The notes beneath the pieces are model-generated. The model was not told the origin of the DNA, did not search any database, and saw only the letters and a list, made by a program, of their open reading frames with translations. Below, piece by piece: positions 24,357-35,474 of a stretch of DNA of 64,000 bases (the stretch's first letter is position 1; each line of letters starts with the position of its first letter). Source of the DNA: Fulvia fulva. Taxonomy: Eukaryota > Ascomycota > Dothideomycetes > Mycosphaerellales > Mycosphaerellaceae. The translations under genes were made by a program, and so were the position numbers. The stretch spans positions 1,488,001 to 1,552,000 of the forward strand of contig NC_063017.1 in NCBI RefSeq assembly GCF_020509005.1, written 5' to 3'.

Positions 24357-24590
24357 TATTAAATAGGTACGAGTTACGTAGTAGTAGAAGACGGCGGATT
24401 ATACTAAAGACGAAGAAGGACCTAATAGGATAGCGTATATCTATATATAGTATTGCTAGTGTTAGCATAGGTAGATACTAGGTGTCCGGATGTTTACTAG
24501 CCTATAGGCTAGCAAACCCTAGTTACGTGATCTAGTCACATAACACACCTACACCCACATGCTTGTCCTACGGCCTATATGTTCTTAACA
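24357..24590 (-). repeat. 3' LTR of the inner copia
   Basis: 234 bp, matching 31,306-31,539 with a few C/T and G/A differences typical of RIP. Confidence 0.9.
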
Positions 24591-25809
24591 CTCCTACTTA
24601 GGCTATATAGTCTCCTACAATCCCTTTACGTAAGCTAGAGCTACCTTATAAAGTTTTGGAACTACTAGCTATTAAGGGGCTTTATTAACCTAATAGTAGC
24701 TATGTCCTTTATATCGTAGTAGTCTACTATAATCTTCTTCTACTACTAGAGATGTCTAACATAGTTATATATAACATTAATATACTTTGACCTTTCATGT
24801 ATATAGGCATCTTTAACAAGTGTTAAAGCGGCTTAGTTATTACCTATAAGCTTGACTAGCCTTAGCTCGTTAATAGTACCCTTGCTTACCCTTATACTCG
24901 GCTAGAAAGAGCTCTTTCCTACCAGTTCTAGGCACCCCATTTCCCTAAGGACAGCAGCAAGAAATTGTAACTACTTTACGGCTACGTTTATAGCTATAAA
25001 CTCAGCTTCTATTATTGATGTTATAACAGACTTCTGCTTCCTACTTATCTAGGATATAGGTGATCTATAAAGGAACTATACGTATCCTAGAATTGAGACT
25101 CTATCCACTTTGTCTATAGCGTAGTTAGAGTCCGAGTATCCCTAGAGATTGCCCCCTCCCTTTCTATATATAAGACCTAGGTCTAGGTACGACCGTAGGT
25201 ATCGGGAGAGCTTCTTTAAAGCCTTTATATGCTACTACGAGGGATTAGTAACAAATAAGCTAATTCTTCTAAGGGGGAATGCTAAGTCTAGCCTTGTTAT
25301 TATTATTAGCTACATCTAGGTACTATTATAGCTCTAGTAATCCTGTTTGTTGCACCTCTTATCTATAGGTGCCGTAGGCACTAAATACTCGTAGCTCTCT
25401 ATAGGTAAGTAGGTTAGCGTAGCCTTCTCTCTAGCCATGTTCATCTTAGCTAAGTTAGCGTAGATATAGTGTCCTTAATTAAGCTTTAAAGTACCTTAGG
25501 ACCTGTCTCTTATAATCCTTATTCTAGGGATCTTCGTAGGTTCACTAAGATCTTTAATCTTAAACACTTTTCTAAGCTTAGCCTTAAACCACTGAACATC
25601 TAATAGCTTCGGAGCTATAATAGGTATGTCATCTATATAGGTAAGGACTATAAGGTCTCTATCCGTATAGATAAGTAGGTATAGATCTACCTAGGACTAG
25701 GTAAATCTAATCTTCTCTAGCTTCGTAATATAGAGCTTGTTCTAGTCTCTAGCTTCTTGCTTAAGCCTATAAAGGCTTTATAGGATCTTGAACACTATAT
25801 TTAGAGGTG

Positions 25810-27434
25810 TCAACTTCGTACGGTCCTACCTCTAAAACCGTAGTACGTCGATCCTAGTCGGCCAGTACAGAAGCCCATTTCAAGCAGTCCACACTAGAAT
25901 CCCGTAAGGCTCAACGCTAGCACCTATTCTGTTCCTCTTCTTTATGGCGACGCTGCTCCCAGCCCTAGAATCCCAGAACACCGCTGCGAGCGGCTTCGTA
26001 GACGACACAAACATCCTAGCGTGGTCTTCCTCGACTAAGGAGAACTGTAGGCTACTAGAAGAGAAGCACAAGATCTGCGAGGACTGGGCTAGGAGGCACG
26101 GGGCTCGGTTTGCCCTAGAAAAGTACAATCTGATACACTTTACGCGCCGGCCACGGTTCCACAATATACAAGCTTCTATCTAGATATAGGGGCACACGAC
26201 TAACCCGGCAAATCAGCTCAGGATCCTCGGACTATAGGTAGACCCGGCGCTACGGTGGAGGAAGCACGTATAGGCAATATTACGGAAAGCTGAACAGAAT
26301 ATAGCATTATGCCAGAGGCTCACTACGTCTATATAGGGGGCGGACTTCCGGCAGTCACGACTTCTATATACGGCTATTGTACGGCCAGTCCTTACCTATG
26401 GCAGCCAAGTGTAGTCCTTAGGCGAGAGGGCCTGCCTATCGAAGGGACTCGTCGCGCCGCTAGCGAAGATCCAAAACCAATGCCTAAGGAAGGTCACCGG
26501 GGCATATAAGTCGACACTAACGAGGATGCTTAAGCACGAGACCGCTATACCGCCGATCGACCTATACATCCAGGGACTACGGACCTCCTACTTAGGCAAG
26601 TCGGCACAGTACCTAGTACAGAAGGTCATCGCTAGTGTAGTCGTAAGGGCCCGCGAATTAGTACTAGCGTATAAGGGCATTCGACCCGGAAACGAGCCGA
26701 ACTACCGGGCAAGGGACGAACAGCTAGCAACACAATGGGAAGGTGAGAAATCGTTTGTAGAGCAACTATAGAAAGAGAGGTGGAACAACCAGGTTGTAGG
26801 GCATAGTGGACGCCCTTAGCTAGCGGGACAACCTAAGGAATGGTTAGCTACAAAATCCGCGGTCAAGCACCCCCCGAAGCTCATCCACTACCGCCTTACG
26901 AGGGCACAGAGTAGCATAGCAACCCAACTGCGAAGCGAACACATCGGCCTCTAGGGGTACCTATTATAGAGGAAGGTCCCAGGATACACGAATACTAGCT
27001 GCCCCTACGGCTATCGCTCCTAGAACGTACGGCACGCACTCCTCGTCTGTCCGAGGTGGTCGCTAGGAAGGGGGGAGTGGATGGCAAAGGCGAGGAACCG
27101 GACGATTGGGGCACTTCTTAACAACGCTGAAGACCTACGGCGCATTACGAACTGGATACTAGAGAAGGGCTGGCTAGAACAGTACCGCCTAGTAGGAGCA
27201 GTGCAGGAAGAGAGGACACGACGCAGCGCGACGAGACCGGCTAGGAGCGGGGGCTAACGGGGTAGTGACATGGACTACGTACGTTTAGAGGGAAAGCTAA
27301 TCTAGACAAGGAGTAGTCGGGGGCGGGAAGGGTTTTCACCTATTCGGGTTTCCCTTTGTACATAACAATAGATATATACCTGCATAGGCCGGATAGGGTC
27401 CTAGAACAGGGGAATGACAAATCTATCTATCTAT
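25810..27434 (+). mobile_element. LINE family A copy 4, 5'-truncated, only partly RIPped
   Basis: 1,625 bp flanked by a 15-bp duplication CTATATTTAGAGGTG (25,795-25,809 and 27,435-27,449), with a (TATC)n tail at about 27,419-27,434. It holds the RT C-terminal half, the ORF2 tail and the 3' UTR. Many CA and TG dinucleotides survive, so it is the least mutated family A copy and sits between the fully RIPped copies and the untouched LINE C. Confidence 0.9.
25870..26830 (+). pseudogene. LINE A copy 4 ORF2, reverse transcriptase C-terminal part
   Basis: Open pieces are at 25,944-26,183, 26,309-26,509 and 26,526-26,771. The first contains FVDDTNILAW (the RT catalytic motif) and continues ENCRLLEEKHKICEDWARR, about two-thirds identical to LINE C over this stretch. 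The stop at 26,181 (TAG) corresponds to Gln in the LINE C protein, i.e. a C-to-T change in CpA. Frameshifts separate the pieces. Confidence 0.8.
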
Positions 27435-30400
27435 CTATATTTAGAGGTGCTTTAACTCCTAGGGGTGGGATTATATAGATGTCTTTAAGAAGGCTACTTT
27501 AGGTAAAAGCATTATTCATATCTACTAGGTGCATCTCGAGATCTCTCTTACACACTACTGCTATAAATACTCGGAGAGTATTATGTCTAATAGTAGGTAT
27601 AAAGGTCTCTTCGAAGTCAACCCTATATTTCTATAAAAACCCTCTTATAACTAGTCTTGCCTTGAACTTCTTAATAGCTCTACTAATCATTTTTTTATAT
27701 CAAAGACCTACCTAGAAGTAATTAGATTCGTACCCTTTAGCGGTATAACTACTTCCTAGGTGTTGTTACTTACTAAGGCAATAAGTTCGTTCTCGATTGC
27801 CTCTCTCTATATATATCCCTATTCGGGGTCTCCTACGGCTACCTTATAGGACTTTAGGATTAGCACTTCCTACTAGTAGGCTATAGCCTACCTAATAGTA
27901 GCAAATGTATATTCTTCTACGTCGTTTAGAATCTCCTCTACCTAGCTTATTATAGGGTCTAGATAGAACATCTAGGCAATAAGAGCCTTATAGTGTTTAG
28001 CTTTATACTCTTTAGAGTTATTATCTCCGTCCCCCCTTGACCTCTTGTTACCTATAACCTAAGGTGGCGCTAGGTGTTCGGATAGGTCGAACTGAACGAT
28101 ATCTTCTTTTTCTTTTATTAGAGTACCCTAATCTCTAAACTTCTAGTATTCCCTAATGTCCTTTAGGGGAGGGGGAAGTTATATAAATAGCGGTTGCTAT
28201 AGTATTGATGACTTAGGTAGGTTCTATATAGATCCACCGTTATCGGCCTTCGATAGTATTAAAACCGCCTTAATATTTTCTCCTAGCCTTCGTAACGGTG
28301 TCTCTAATAATCCCCTATCGGAAAATTTCGCCCTAAAGGGCTTCCTCCTAATAGAATTGCGCTATAGCGCTCGACTCGGCTAATTGGTAAAGGTGATACT
28401 AAGATCTATATCTCCCCCCTTCTTATTCTTAAACTAGTCGACGTGACTATACGCTTTTATTGCTTTTATGTCGGGATCCTAGAACAGCTATTGTTTTGTA
28501 GTGTTTTCTAAGTAGCCTATAAATACGGCTTCTTTTCCTCGGTTTATTAACTTGTCTCTCCTTAAGCCTTAAGGTTAGGCTCTTAGGTCTATATAGACTA
28601 TAGCTTTGTATCCCTAGACGCGGAAATAGTCGACTAACGGTACTTGGCTAGTAAAGGCTTCTTCTAGTAAAAGAGCAATACTATTAATACTCGGACTATT
28701 AGGTAGTCTATTTCTATTTATAGTCTATACTTATAAAGCTTCTAGCTAGAACTTAACTAGCATACTAGAGTCTTTAAGTATAGCCCGGACTATGTTCTTA
28801 GAGGCTTAAATTGAACTTTCTATAGGTCCATTTTGAAGAGAGTTGTAGGCATTAGTTGTATCTATCTAAGTACTAAACTCCTTCTCCTACTCTTTTAGTA
28901 AGGCGAGAATTTCCTTTATACTATTACTACGGATCGTAGACAGAAAGCACCTTAACTACCGTTCTGCCTAGACCTTCTAATCCCGTAGGGCTGTAGGAGC
29001 GTCGCTCCTAGCCTTCAAAGGGATTACCCACTTCTTCCTAGAGAAGTTGTCTATAATCTCAAGCCAATATTTATATCCTAGCCTAGAGACTACGCCCTAA
29101 AAAGGCCTACAGATGTCAATAGAGATGAGGGCCAGCCTCCCCCCTTTTCTCTCTATAGTAGGTCCTTTAAACATCCTTATATTTATAAGGGAGCAGACCT
29201 TCCAATTCTAGTGTTCAGAAGGAATAGGAATAGGATCTTTCTTGTTAGTAACTCTATATAGGTTTCTTAGTAGTCCCTTACTAAGGTATATACATCTTCT
29301 ATACTATAGCTCCTACTAATCTTCGGACTTAGTATTAGCTATAGCGGTACCGTTACGTTCTTAAGAGAGTATACTAGTATACTATAGCTTAAGAATTTCC
29401 GAGATCGAGTAGATAAACGGTACTCCTCCTCGAAGTTTAGTCTAGATAACGGGTTTACTAGACAAGGATTTTAGGGTGAAACTAGGTAGTTAGATAGCAA
29501 ACTATTAGCTAAACTAATTCTACGAAACAAGACTAACTCTAAGGCTAGGAACAAACAGGAAATTTTCTAAGACAATTTGCTTTCTAGAAGGACTACCTAT
29601 TACTACACTTCCTATATATATAGCTTGTAGATAGCCACCCCTAACCTTGATCCACTTCCTCTTTTAAAGAGGCTTTAGTGTCCTAAATAGTGAATCTTTG
29701 TCAGTTATATATAATGATACACAAGAGTTAAGTAACCACTCGGACGAGGGGTACTTACCTTTAGCTTCTATAGTAGAATAGGCAACCTTATTAACATCAT
29801 TATCTTCTAATAGTATCTTAGGGTCTAATACGTCTTCCTAGGTCGTATAGGCCCTTATAGGCTTACTAGAGGAGGCCTTTAGCTTGCGGCTCTCCTTTAT
29901 CTACTTTATAAGGTCCGTTATCACCTTAAGGACATTACGAAGGTTTAGTAATAATGACCTCCTACGAGGTAGTAACGGTTGTCTCTTAGTAGGGTAGGTA
30001 ACCCTAGCTAGTTTGTCCTTGTTCCTAACAGCCTACTAAGCTATAGAAAGGTGTGGGCACTTGCTTATAAAATAGTCACTATTATAGAGATAGTACGTAA
30101 GCTTGCCCTAGAAACCCTTCTTAGCGAACATAGCTATCCCTTAATAAATCATTGATTCTTGCTTCTCCCTAAGGATTGTAAGAATGTCTTATAGTAAGAG
30201 ATTCACCTAGGCATCAATTGTATCGCGAATTGAGCCAAATGAGTCTAGTAGAGCTACTAAGAGTTACTAGATCTTTCTGTCCTTAGTCTTAATGTCTTAG
30301 AACTAAGGCGAGATTGAAATAGCCCTCCTTATAATTAAGCTAAGCTCCTACTAGGCGTCATCTATTAACTAGTCCTCTATCATCACAAAATTAGTTTATT

Positions 30401-31305
30401 ACTAAAGCAAACTTCTTCTAGTAGCGAGAAGTCTTCTCTTATATTTAGCTTTAGCCTATTCCTATAACTCCTTCGTATACCGGATCTCGTATATTATCTC
30501 TTAGTTATCTATCGACAGACAGATATACATCTTATATAGGGCCGTTACATTGTGCCGTCTATACGATACCTTCCTTATCGCTTGATCTAAAGGAAGGGAT
30601 AACTCCGATAATGTAGAGGGTGTCGCTATCGATAGGGTTATAGCGGGAATGTCCGTAATAATGTCTTCGAGGACCTAGTTAACCTACTTTAATACTAGGT
30701 ATATTCTTATTAGCTTGAACTATGTTTCGTAGTTCTCTCTTATTAGAACAGGTACTACTCTCTTTCTAATAAACCTAGTCTCGTTCTCTATTTTTTATAA
30801 GTTAAGGGACAGGTTAGCTACCCTTAGGTAAAAGGATGTATTCGGTCGTACGCGATCGGATCGGATCGAAATAGGATAAACCGAACGCGAGGTTAATAGC
30901 GGAGAGGATAGCTATCCGCTAGGAAGAGGAGGAAGTCGGAATCCGCTAAGGAGTATATTAGTACTAAGACACTATAGCGTAACTCTCTTAGTAGAGTAGG
31001 TTTCTAAGACACTACGGCTCTCTTAGAATAAACAGTTAGTCGATACGAACGCGATGTCCGGAGAGCGACTCTTCTTAGTAAGCTCGCCTACTTGTCTAAG
31101 GTATTAGTATAGGCTCCCTAACTCGAAGTCTAACAGTGCCTTACTAGGCTCTTTCACGTCTTATATATACCTATAGCACGGCTATAGCTTCCTATATAAG
31201 GCGGGTACGGCCTCTAGTCTACCTTCCTTTTGTTCTAAAGAGGAATAACTCTAATACGACTTTATCGAGGGTGAAATACCGAGTTGCTAACCCGGGCTTA
31301 TAACC

Positions 31306-31539
31306 TATTAAATAGGTACGAGTTACGTAGTAGTAGAAGACGGCGGATTATACTAAAGACGAAGAAGGACCTAATAGGATAGCGTATATCTATATATAGT
31401 ATCGCTAGTGTTAGTATAGGTAGATACTAGGTATCCGGATGTTTGCTAGCCTATAGGCTAGTAAACCCTAGTCACGTGATCTAGTCACATGACACACCTA
31501 CACCTATATACTTGTCCTACGGCCTATATGTTCTTAATA
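31306..31539 (-). repeat. 5' LTR of the inner copia
   Basis: 234 bp, the partner of 24,357-24,590. It is followed by GTTAC at 31,540-31,544, where the outer copia resumes. Between this LTR and about 30,830 lies leader sequence without an open frame. Confidence 0.9.
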
Positions 31540-31544
31540 GTTAC

Positions 31545-33500
31545 TAGGTCACAAGTGACGGTCCCTAAATCATCCCTTAGAAAGAGAAAGGCTGACTATA
31601 ATATTAAGGGCTATAACATAAAATAGAAAGCCCTAAATCTATAGTCCCTAAGCCCGAACTAACTACTAAAGTAGGAGAAGTAATAGACCTCTTAGAGAAC
31701 CTTGCTGCTTTTTACTAAGCTTTCTTTGTAGCTATGTAATCAGTAGACAGTTCAATACTATAGGATAGCAAATTCCTAGAAGAAGTTAAGGGAATAGCCT
31801 TTGTAGTAACTATAGAAGTTATTATATACAAGTAAGAGGTCCTAATTCTAAAATCCTATAAGGATGCTATAAATAATAAGAAATAGGGACATCTTTAGAA
31901 GGAAGTAATCCAAAAGGAACTAGATGCTCTATAGAGTAACAATACCTAGGAAAATTCTGTTCTACTAAAAGGAGTAAATCTAGTTACATTAAGATAGGTC
32001 TTTAATATTAAGAGAAGCATTAGTAGAGCTATTGAAAAGTTCAAGGCTAGACTAGTTACAAGGGGCTTCTTATAGAAGTTTAGTGTTGACTTTATAGAGA
32101 CATTTGCACCTATAGTAAGACAGGACACCCTTAGGGTGTTTATAGCTATTATATATAAGAAGGATCTTCATCTTTACTAAGTAGATATGAACAATATATT
32201 CACAGAAAGCACCCTCTATAAAGACATCTTTATGTTACTACTACTAGGAGTTGAGCTTCTACTAAATATAGTGTTCAAAATCCTTAAAAGCTTATATAGA
32301 CTTAAGCAAGTAGCTAGAGATTAGAATCAACTCTATGTGTTAAAGCTCAGAGAGATTGGATTCATATAGTCAGAAGTGGATCTATGCCTACTTATCTATA
32401 AGAAGAGGGAGATTATAATCCTTATATATGTGGATAACATTCTAATTGCTACACTAAAGTTAACAGATGTTCTCTAGTTTAAAAGAGAACTTAGCAAGAT
32501 CTTTAAGATCAAAGATCTAGGTAAACCTAAAAAGATCCTTAGTATAAGAGTCATAAGGGACAGGAAGAGAGGAATCCTAAAACTTGACTAAGGACACTTT
32601 ATTAGGGATAGCCTAGCTAAGATAGGAATGAACTATAAGAAGGCAGCACCTACACACTTACCTATAGACAGCTATAAGGCCCTCAAACCTTCAAGCTATA
32701 TAGATAAGAGGTGTAACAAGGCAGAGTACTAGAGTATTAATAGTACTTAGATGTAGCTAGTAATAATTATAAGGCCAGACATTGCTTTTACCCTAGGAAG
32801 GATGAGCTCATTTGTAAGTGACCTATCTACCTACTATATAAAGGCTTTGAAGAAGATTACTAGGTACCTAAGATTATACCCTAATCTAGGACTTCAGTTC
32901 TTAAAGTCTAGAAAAGGACACCTTATTAGATACTATAATTCTGATTATACTATAGACAAAGTAGATAGAGTCTCAATCCTTAGGTATGTCTTCTTCCTCT
33001 ATAGGGCACCAGTTTCTTAGATAAGTAAGAAGCAAAAGTCTGTAGCAACATCTATAATAGAGGCTGAATATATAGCTATAAATATATATACGAAGCAGTC
33101 CCAATTCCTAGCTTCACTACTAAGAGAAATAGATTGTCTAGAGTTAGTAGGAGACTGTTCCTATTAACTAAGAATCACTAGAAACTAGGAGACTGTATTA
33201 AATTTGAGACTAGTCTAATTAGGAGGTAATAATCAAGCTGCCCTCACCCTAGTAAAAGATGTACATATTTATGACAAGTCGAAGCACATTAATATTGCCT
33301 ATAACGCTATTAGGAAACTTTAGTAGAGGAGGCTTATTGCTATTAAGTACACCCTAACCTCTAAGATAGTTATAGACGGGTTTATAAAACTAAAGACTAG
33401 TCTATACTTCTAGAGGTTTATAAGCTAGCTTAACCTGTTCTAAAAAGGTCTAAGTACTATTAATAGGAAGTGAGCAGACTGTAACCTCCTATACGAGATG
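31545..33500 (+). pseudogene. outer copia reverse transcriptase / RNase H, degraded
   Basis: Plus-strand translation through stops resembles a Ty1/copia RT: a VFNIKR-like start near 31,990, a copia-type YVDD counterpart (YMWI in the present reading) near 32,425, and an RNase H region. The latter includes an open 72-codon stretch at 32,802-33,020 (YYIKALKKITRYLR). Several stops and one or more frameshifts are present. Confidence 0.7.
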
Positions 33501-33508
33501 AGTAGGAG

Positions 33509-33739
33509 TGTTAAGATATAGCATCTTAAAGGGAGTCAACAATCAGGAAGTGATCTAGTAGCCTAAGGCATCTACGATGACTTAGCTTATAGGGAGATAC
33601 CTTCTCTCCCCTTTAGCTTAGATAGACATCTAATATAATCAACATATTAGTTCCTAATATATTACTATATGCTCGTGCTATTAGTTAGTTAAAGATTGAT
33701 CTCTTACTCTACTCCGCTACTATCTACCCGTACCTGTTC
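33509..33739 (+). repeat. 3' LTR of the outer copia (right end uncertain)
   Basis: Starts TGTTAAGATATAGC right after the purine-rich GAGATGAGTAGGAG. The right end is set by the start of LINE A copy 5 near 33,740. No second copy exists in the window for comparison. Confidence 0.5.
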
Positions 33740-34210
33740 AATATTCCTCTTCTTTATAGCGACGCTACTCCTAGCCCTAGAATCCTAGAACACCGCTACG
33801 AGCAGCTTTATAGACAATATAAAAATCCTAGCGTAGTCGTCCTCGACTAAGGAGAACTATAGGCTACTAGAAGAGAAGTAAAAGATCTATAAGGACTAGG
33901 CTAGGAGGTATAGGGCTCGGTTTACCCTAAAAAGTACAATCTAATACACTTTACGCGCCGGCTACGGTTCTATAATATATAAGCTTCTATCTAGATATAG
34001 GGGTATACGACTAACCCGGTAAATTAGCTTAGGATCCTCGGACTATAGGTAGACCCGGCGCTATAGTAGAGGAAGTACGTATAGATAATATTACGGAAAG
34101 CTAAATAGAATATAGTATTATACTAGAGGCTTAATACGTCTATATAGAGGGCGGACTTCTAGTAGTTACGACGTCTATATACGGCTATTTATAAGGTTCA
34201 GAGAGACACG

Positions 34211-35474
34211 ATGAAAGCGATCGCAGGAAACGACCAGGAGCAGGAGAGTAACGAGTGGAAGGAGGTCTGCAGGAAGGCAGAAACAATGGCAATGGCAGGA
34301 GATGGCGAGCACCCAGAAAGAGCACTTAAGGGGATGATTTTGGAGCTCCTTGGAGGGCTAAAGGCACTAAGGAGCCAAACAGGACAGATCATTAACAGGA
34401 CAGTAGCAGCAGCAGCAAAGAAGAGGACACAGGAAGGCCAGAAACTAAGCCAACCAACCTGGGCAGCAGTTGCATCCCAAAACCCTCCCCCCCCCCCAGA
34501 AAACAGCTATCAAGGTCTACATTTCCGACCAGCAAGAGCAGAAAGAGATTGAGGGCCTGTCAGGCAAGGAGATCATACAGAAGATTGGGATACAAGGCAT
34601 CATTGGAGCCAGGAAAGAGAAGGGAGGTGTCCTTAAGCTGTTCACAGCACAGGAGCAAGACAGGAAGAGGCTAGAGACACAGAAGGAGTGGACAGTCAAA
34701 CTAGGCAAGACGGCTAAGGTCTCACACCAACAAAATATGGTTATTGCCCATGGGATGACCACAAAGTTTGACATTGAAGGAGACCTTAAGAGGCTGCAGG
34801 ACCAGAACCAGGCTGTATGCCCAGGGCTACAGATCACAAAAGCAGCATGGGTCAACAGAAAGACAAAGGACACAAAGAGAGAGTCTTCTCTAGTGCTCTG
34901 GATAGGCACTGTAGAACAGGCAAACACCGTGCTTGACAAGGGCATCTTCTGGGAATGCGAAAGAATGGACACAGAAATCCATAGAAGCACCCACAGACTA
35001 CTGCAATGCTTCAAGTGCCAACAGTATGGTCATATCTCTACTAGATGCCCAAGCCAAAAGGACACTTGTTCCCACTGTGCTGGTAGCCACAAAGTACAGA
35101 ATTGCACAGCCCCAAAGAGTGAAGCCAGATGTGCATGCTGTGGAAAGAAACACCCTTCCTGGTCCCAAGACTGCACAGCTAGGATTGAGGCAAAGAGGAG
35201 GGCAAGAGAAGCCAGGATCAACACCCCTATCAGATTCCAGACAGGGACAATCACCCAAGAACCCCTAAGGACTGTCTACAACCCTCTGAAAAGAGGCAGA
35301 ACAGAAGAGACCACACAAGCCCAAGGCCACCCTGCTATGGGTAGACCAAAATCAATTGTGGTTGCAGGAAGAGACCCGTCACAGAGCAGGCTCAACCTTA
35401 CCACAATCCCAAATAGCAGCCAGCAGCAGGAAGCACGAGAAGACCAGCAGGAGACCAGCATGGATGAGTCATGA
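34211..35474 (+). pseudogene. LINE C ORF1 protein (gag-like, three zinc knuckles), one frameshift
   Basis: The frame starts at ATG 34,211 and reads 113 codons to 34,552. A second frame open from 34,470 to 35,474 carries the rest. The frames cross at an 11-C run (34,487-34,497), which has one C too many, or two too few, for a continuous ORF. The N-terminal part is Gln/Glu/Ala-rich. The C-terminal part has a basic middle and three zinc knuckles (CFKCQQYGHISTRC near 35,008, CSHCAGSHKVQNC near 35,067, CACCGKKHPSW near 35,131) before a polar tail. Such proteins coat element RNA. The C run may be a true slippage mutation, an assembly error or, less likely, a programmed shift. Its TGA stop overlaps the ORF2 start. 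Confidence 0.8.

Larger units (their letters stand above)
24591..30830 (-). pseudogene. inner copia gag-pol polyprotein, RIP-inactivated, split by LINE A copy 4
   Basis: On the minus strand, 24,591-25,809 encodes RNase H and the end of RT. RT continues at 27,450, integrase-like sequence lies around 28,400-29,500, and gag lies towards 30,800. The order matches Ty1/copia (integrase before RT). Stops are frequent and mostly at former CpA sites. Individual domains are placed by position and by similarity to the outer copia, so boundaries are approximate. Confidence 0.7.
24357..31539 (-). mobile_element. inner Ty1/copia element (minus strand), complete, RIPped, hosting a LINE
   Basis: Two 234-bp LTRs (24,357-24,590 and 31,306-31,539) are flanked by target duplication GTTAC (24,352-24,356 and 31,540-31,544). 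On the minus strand the LTRs start TGTTAAGAAC (TATTAAGAAC in the RIPped 5' copy). Excluding LINE A copy 4 and its duplicated target, the element is about 5.5 kb, normal for copia. It lies in the opposite orientation to the copia it interrupts. Confidence 0.9.
22995..33739 (+). mobile_element. outer Ty1/copia element (plus strand), split by a second copia
   Basis: Copia gag/protease-like sequence runs 23,060-24,356 and the RT/RNase H part resumes at 31,545, on either side of the inverted copia at 24,357-31,539 (TSD GTTAC). A 3' LTR starts TGTTAAGATA at 33,509, after a purine-rich run. No 5' LTR is seen at 22,995, so the element is 5'-truncated. RIP is milder here than in the gypsy elements; some CA/TG remains. 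Confidence 0.75.

Noticed and set aside
34517..35014. 165-codon minus-strand frame and similar ones opposite LINE C ORF1 and ORF2
   Set aside because: Antisense shadows: open only because the CA-rich sense strand has few stop triplets in reverse; Cys/Ser/Leu-rich nonsense composition.
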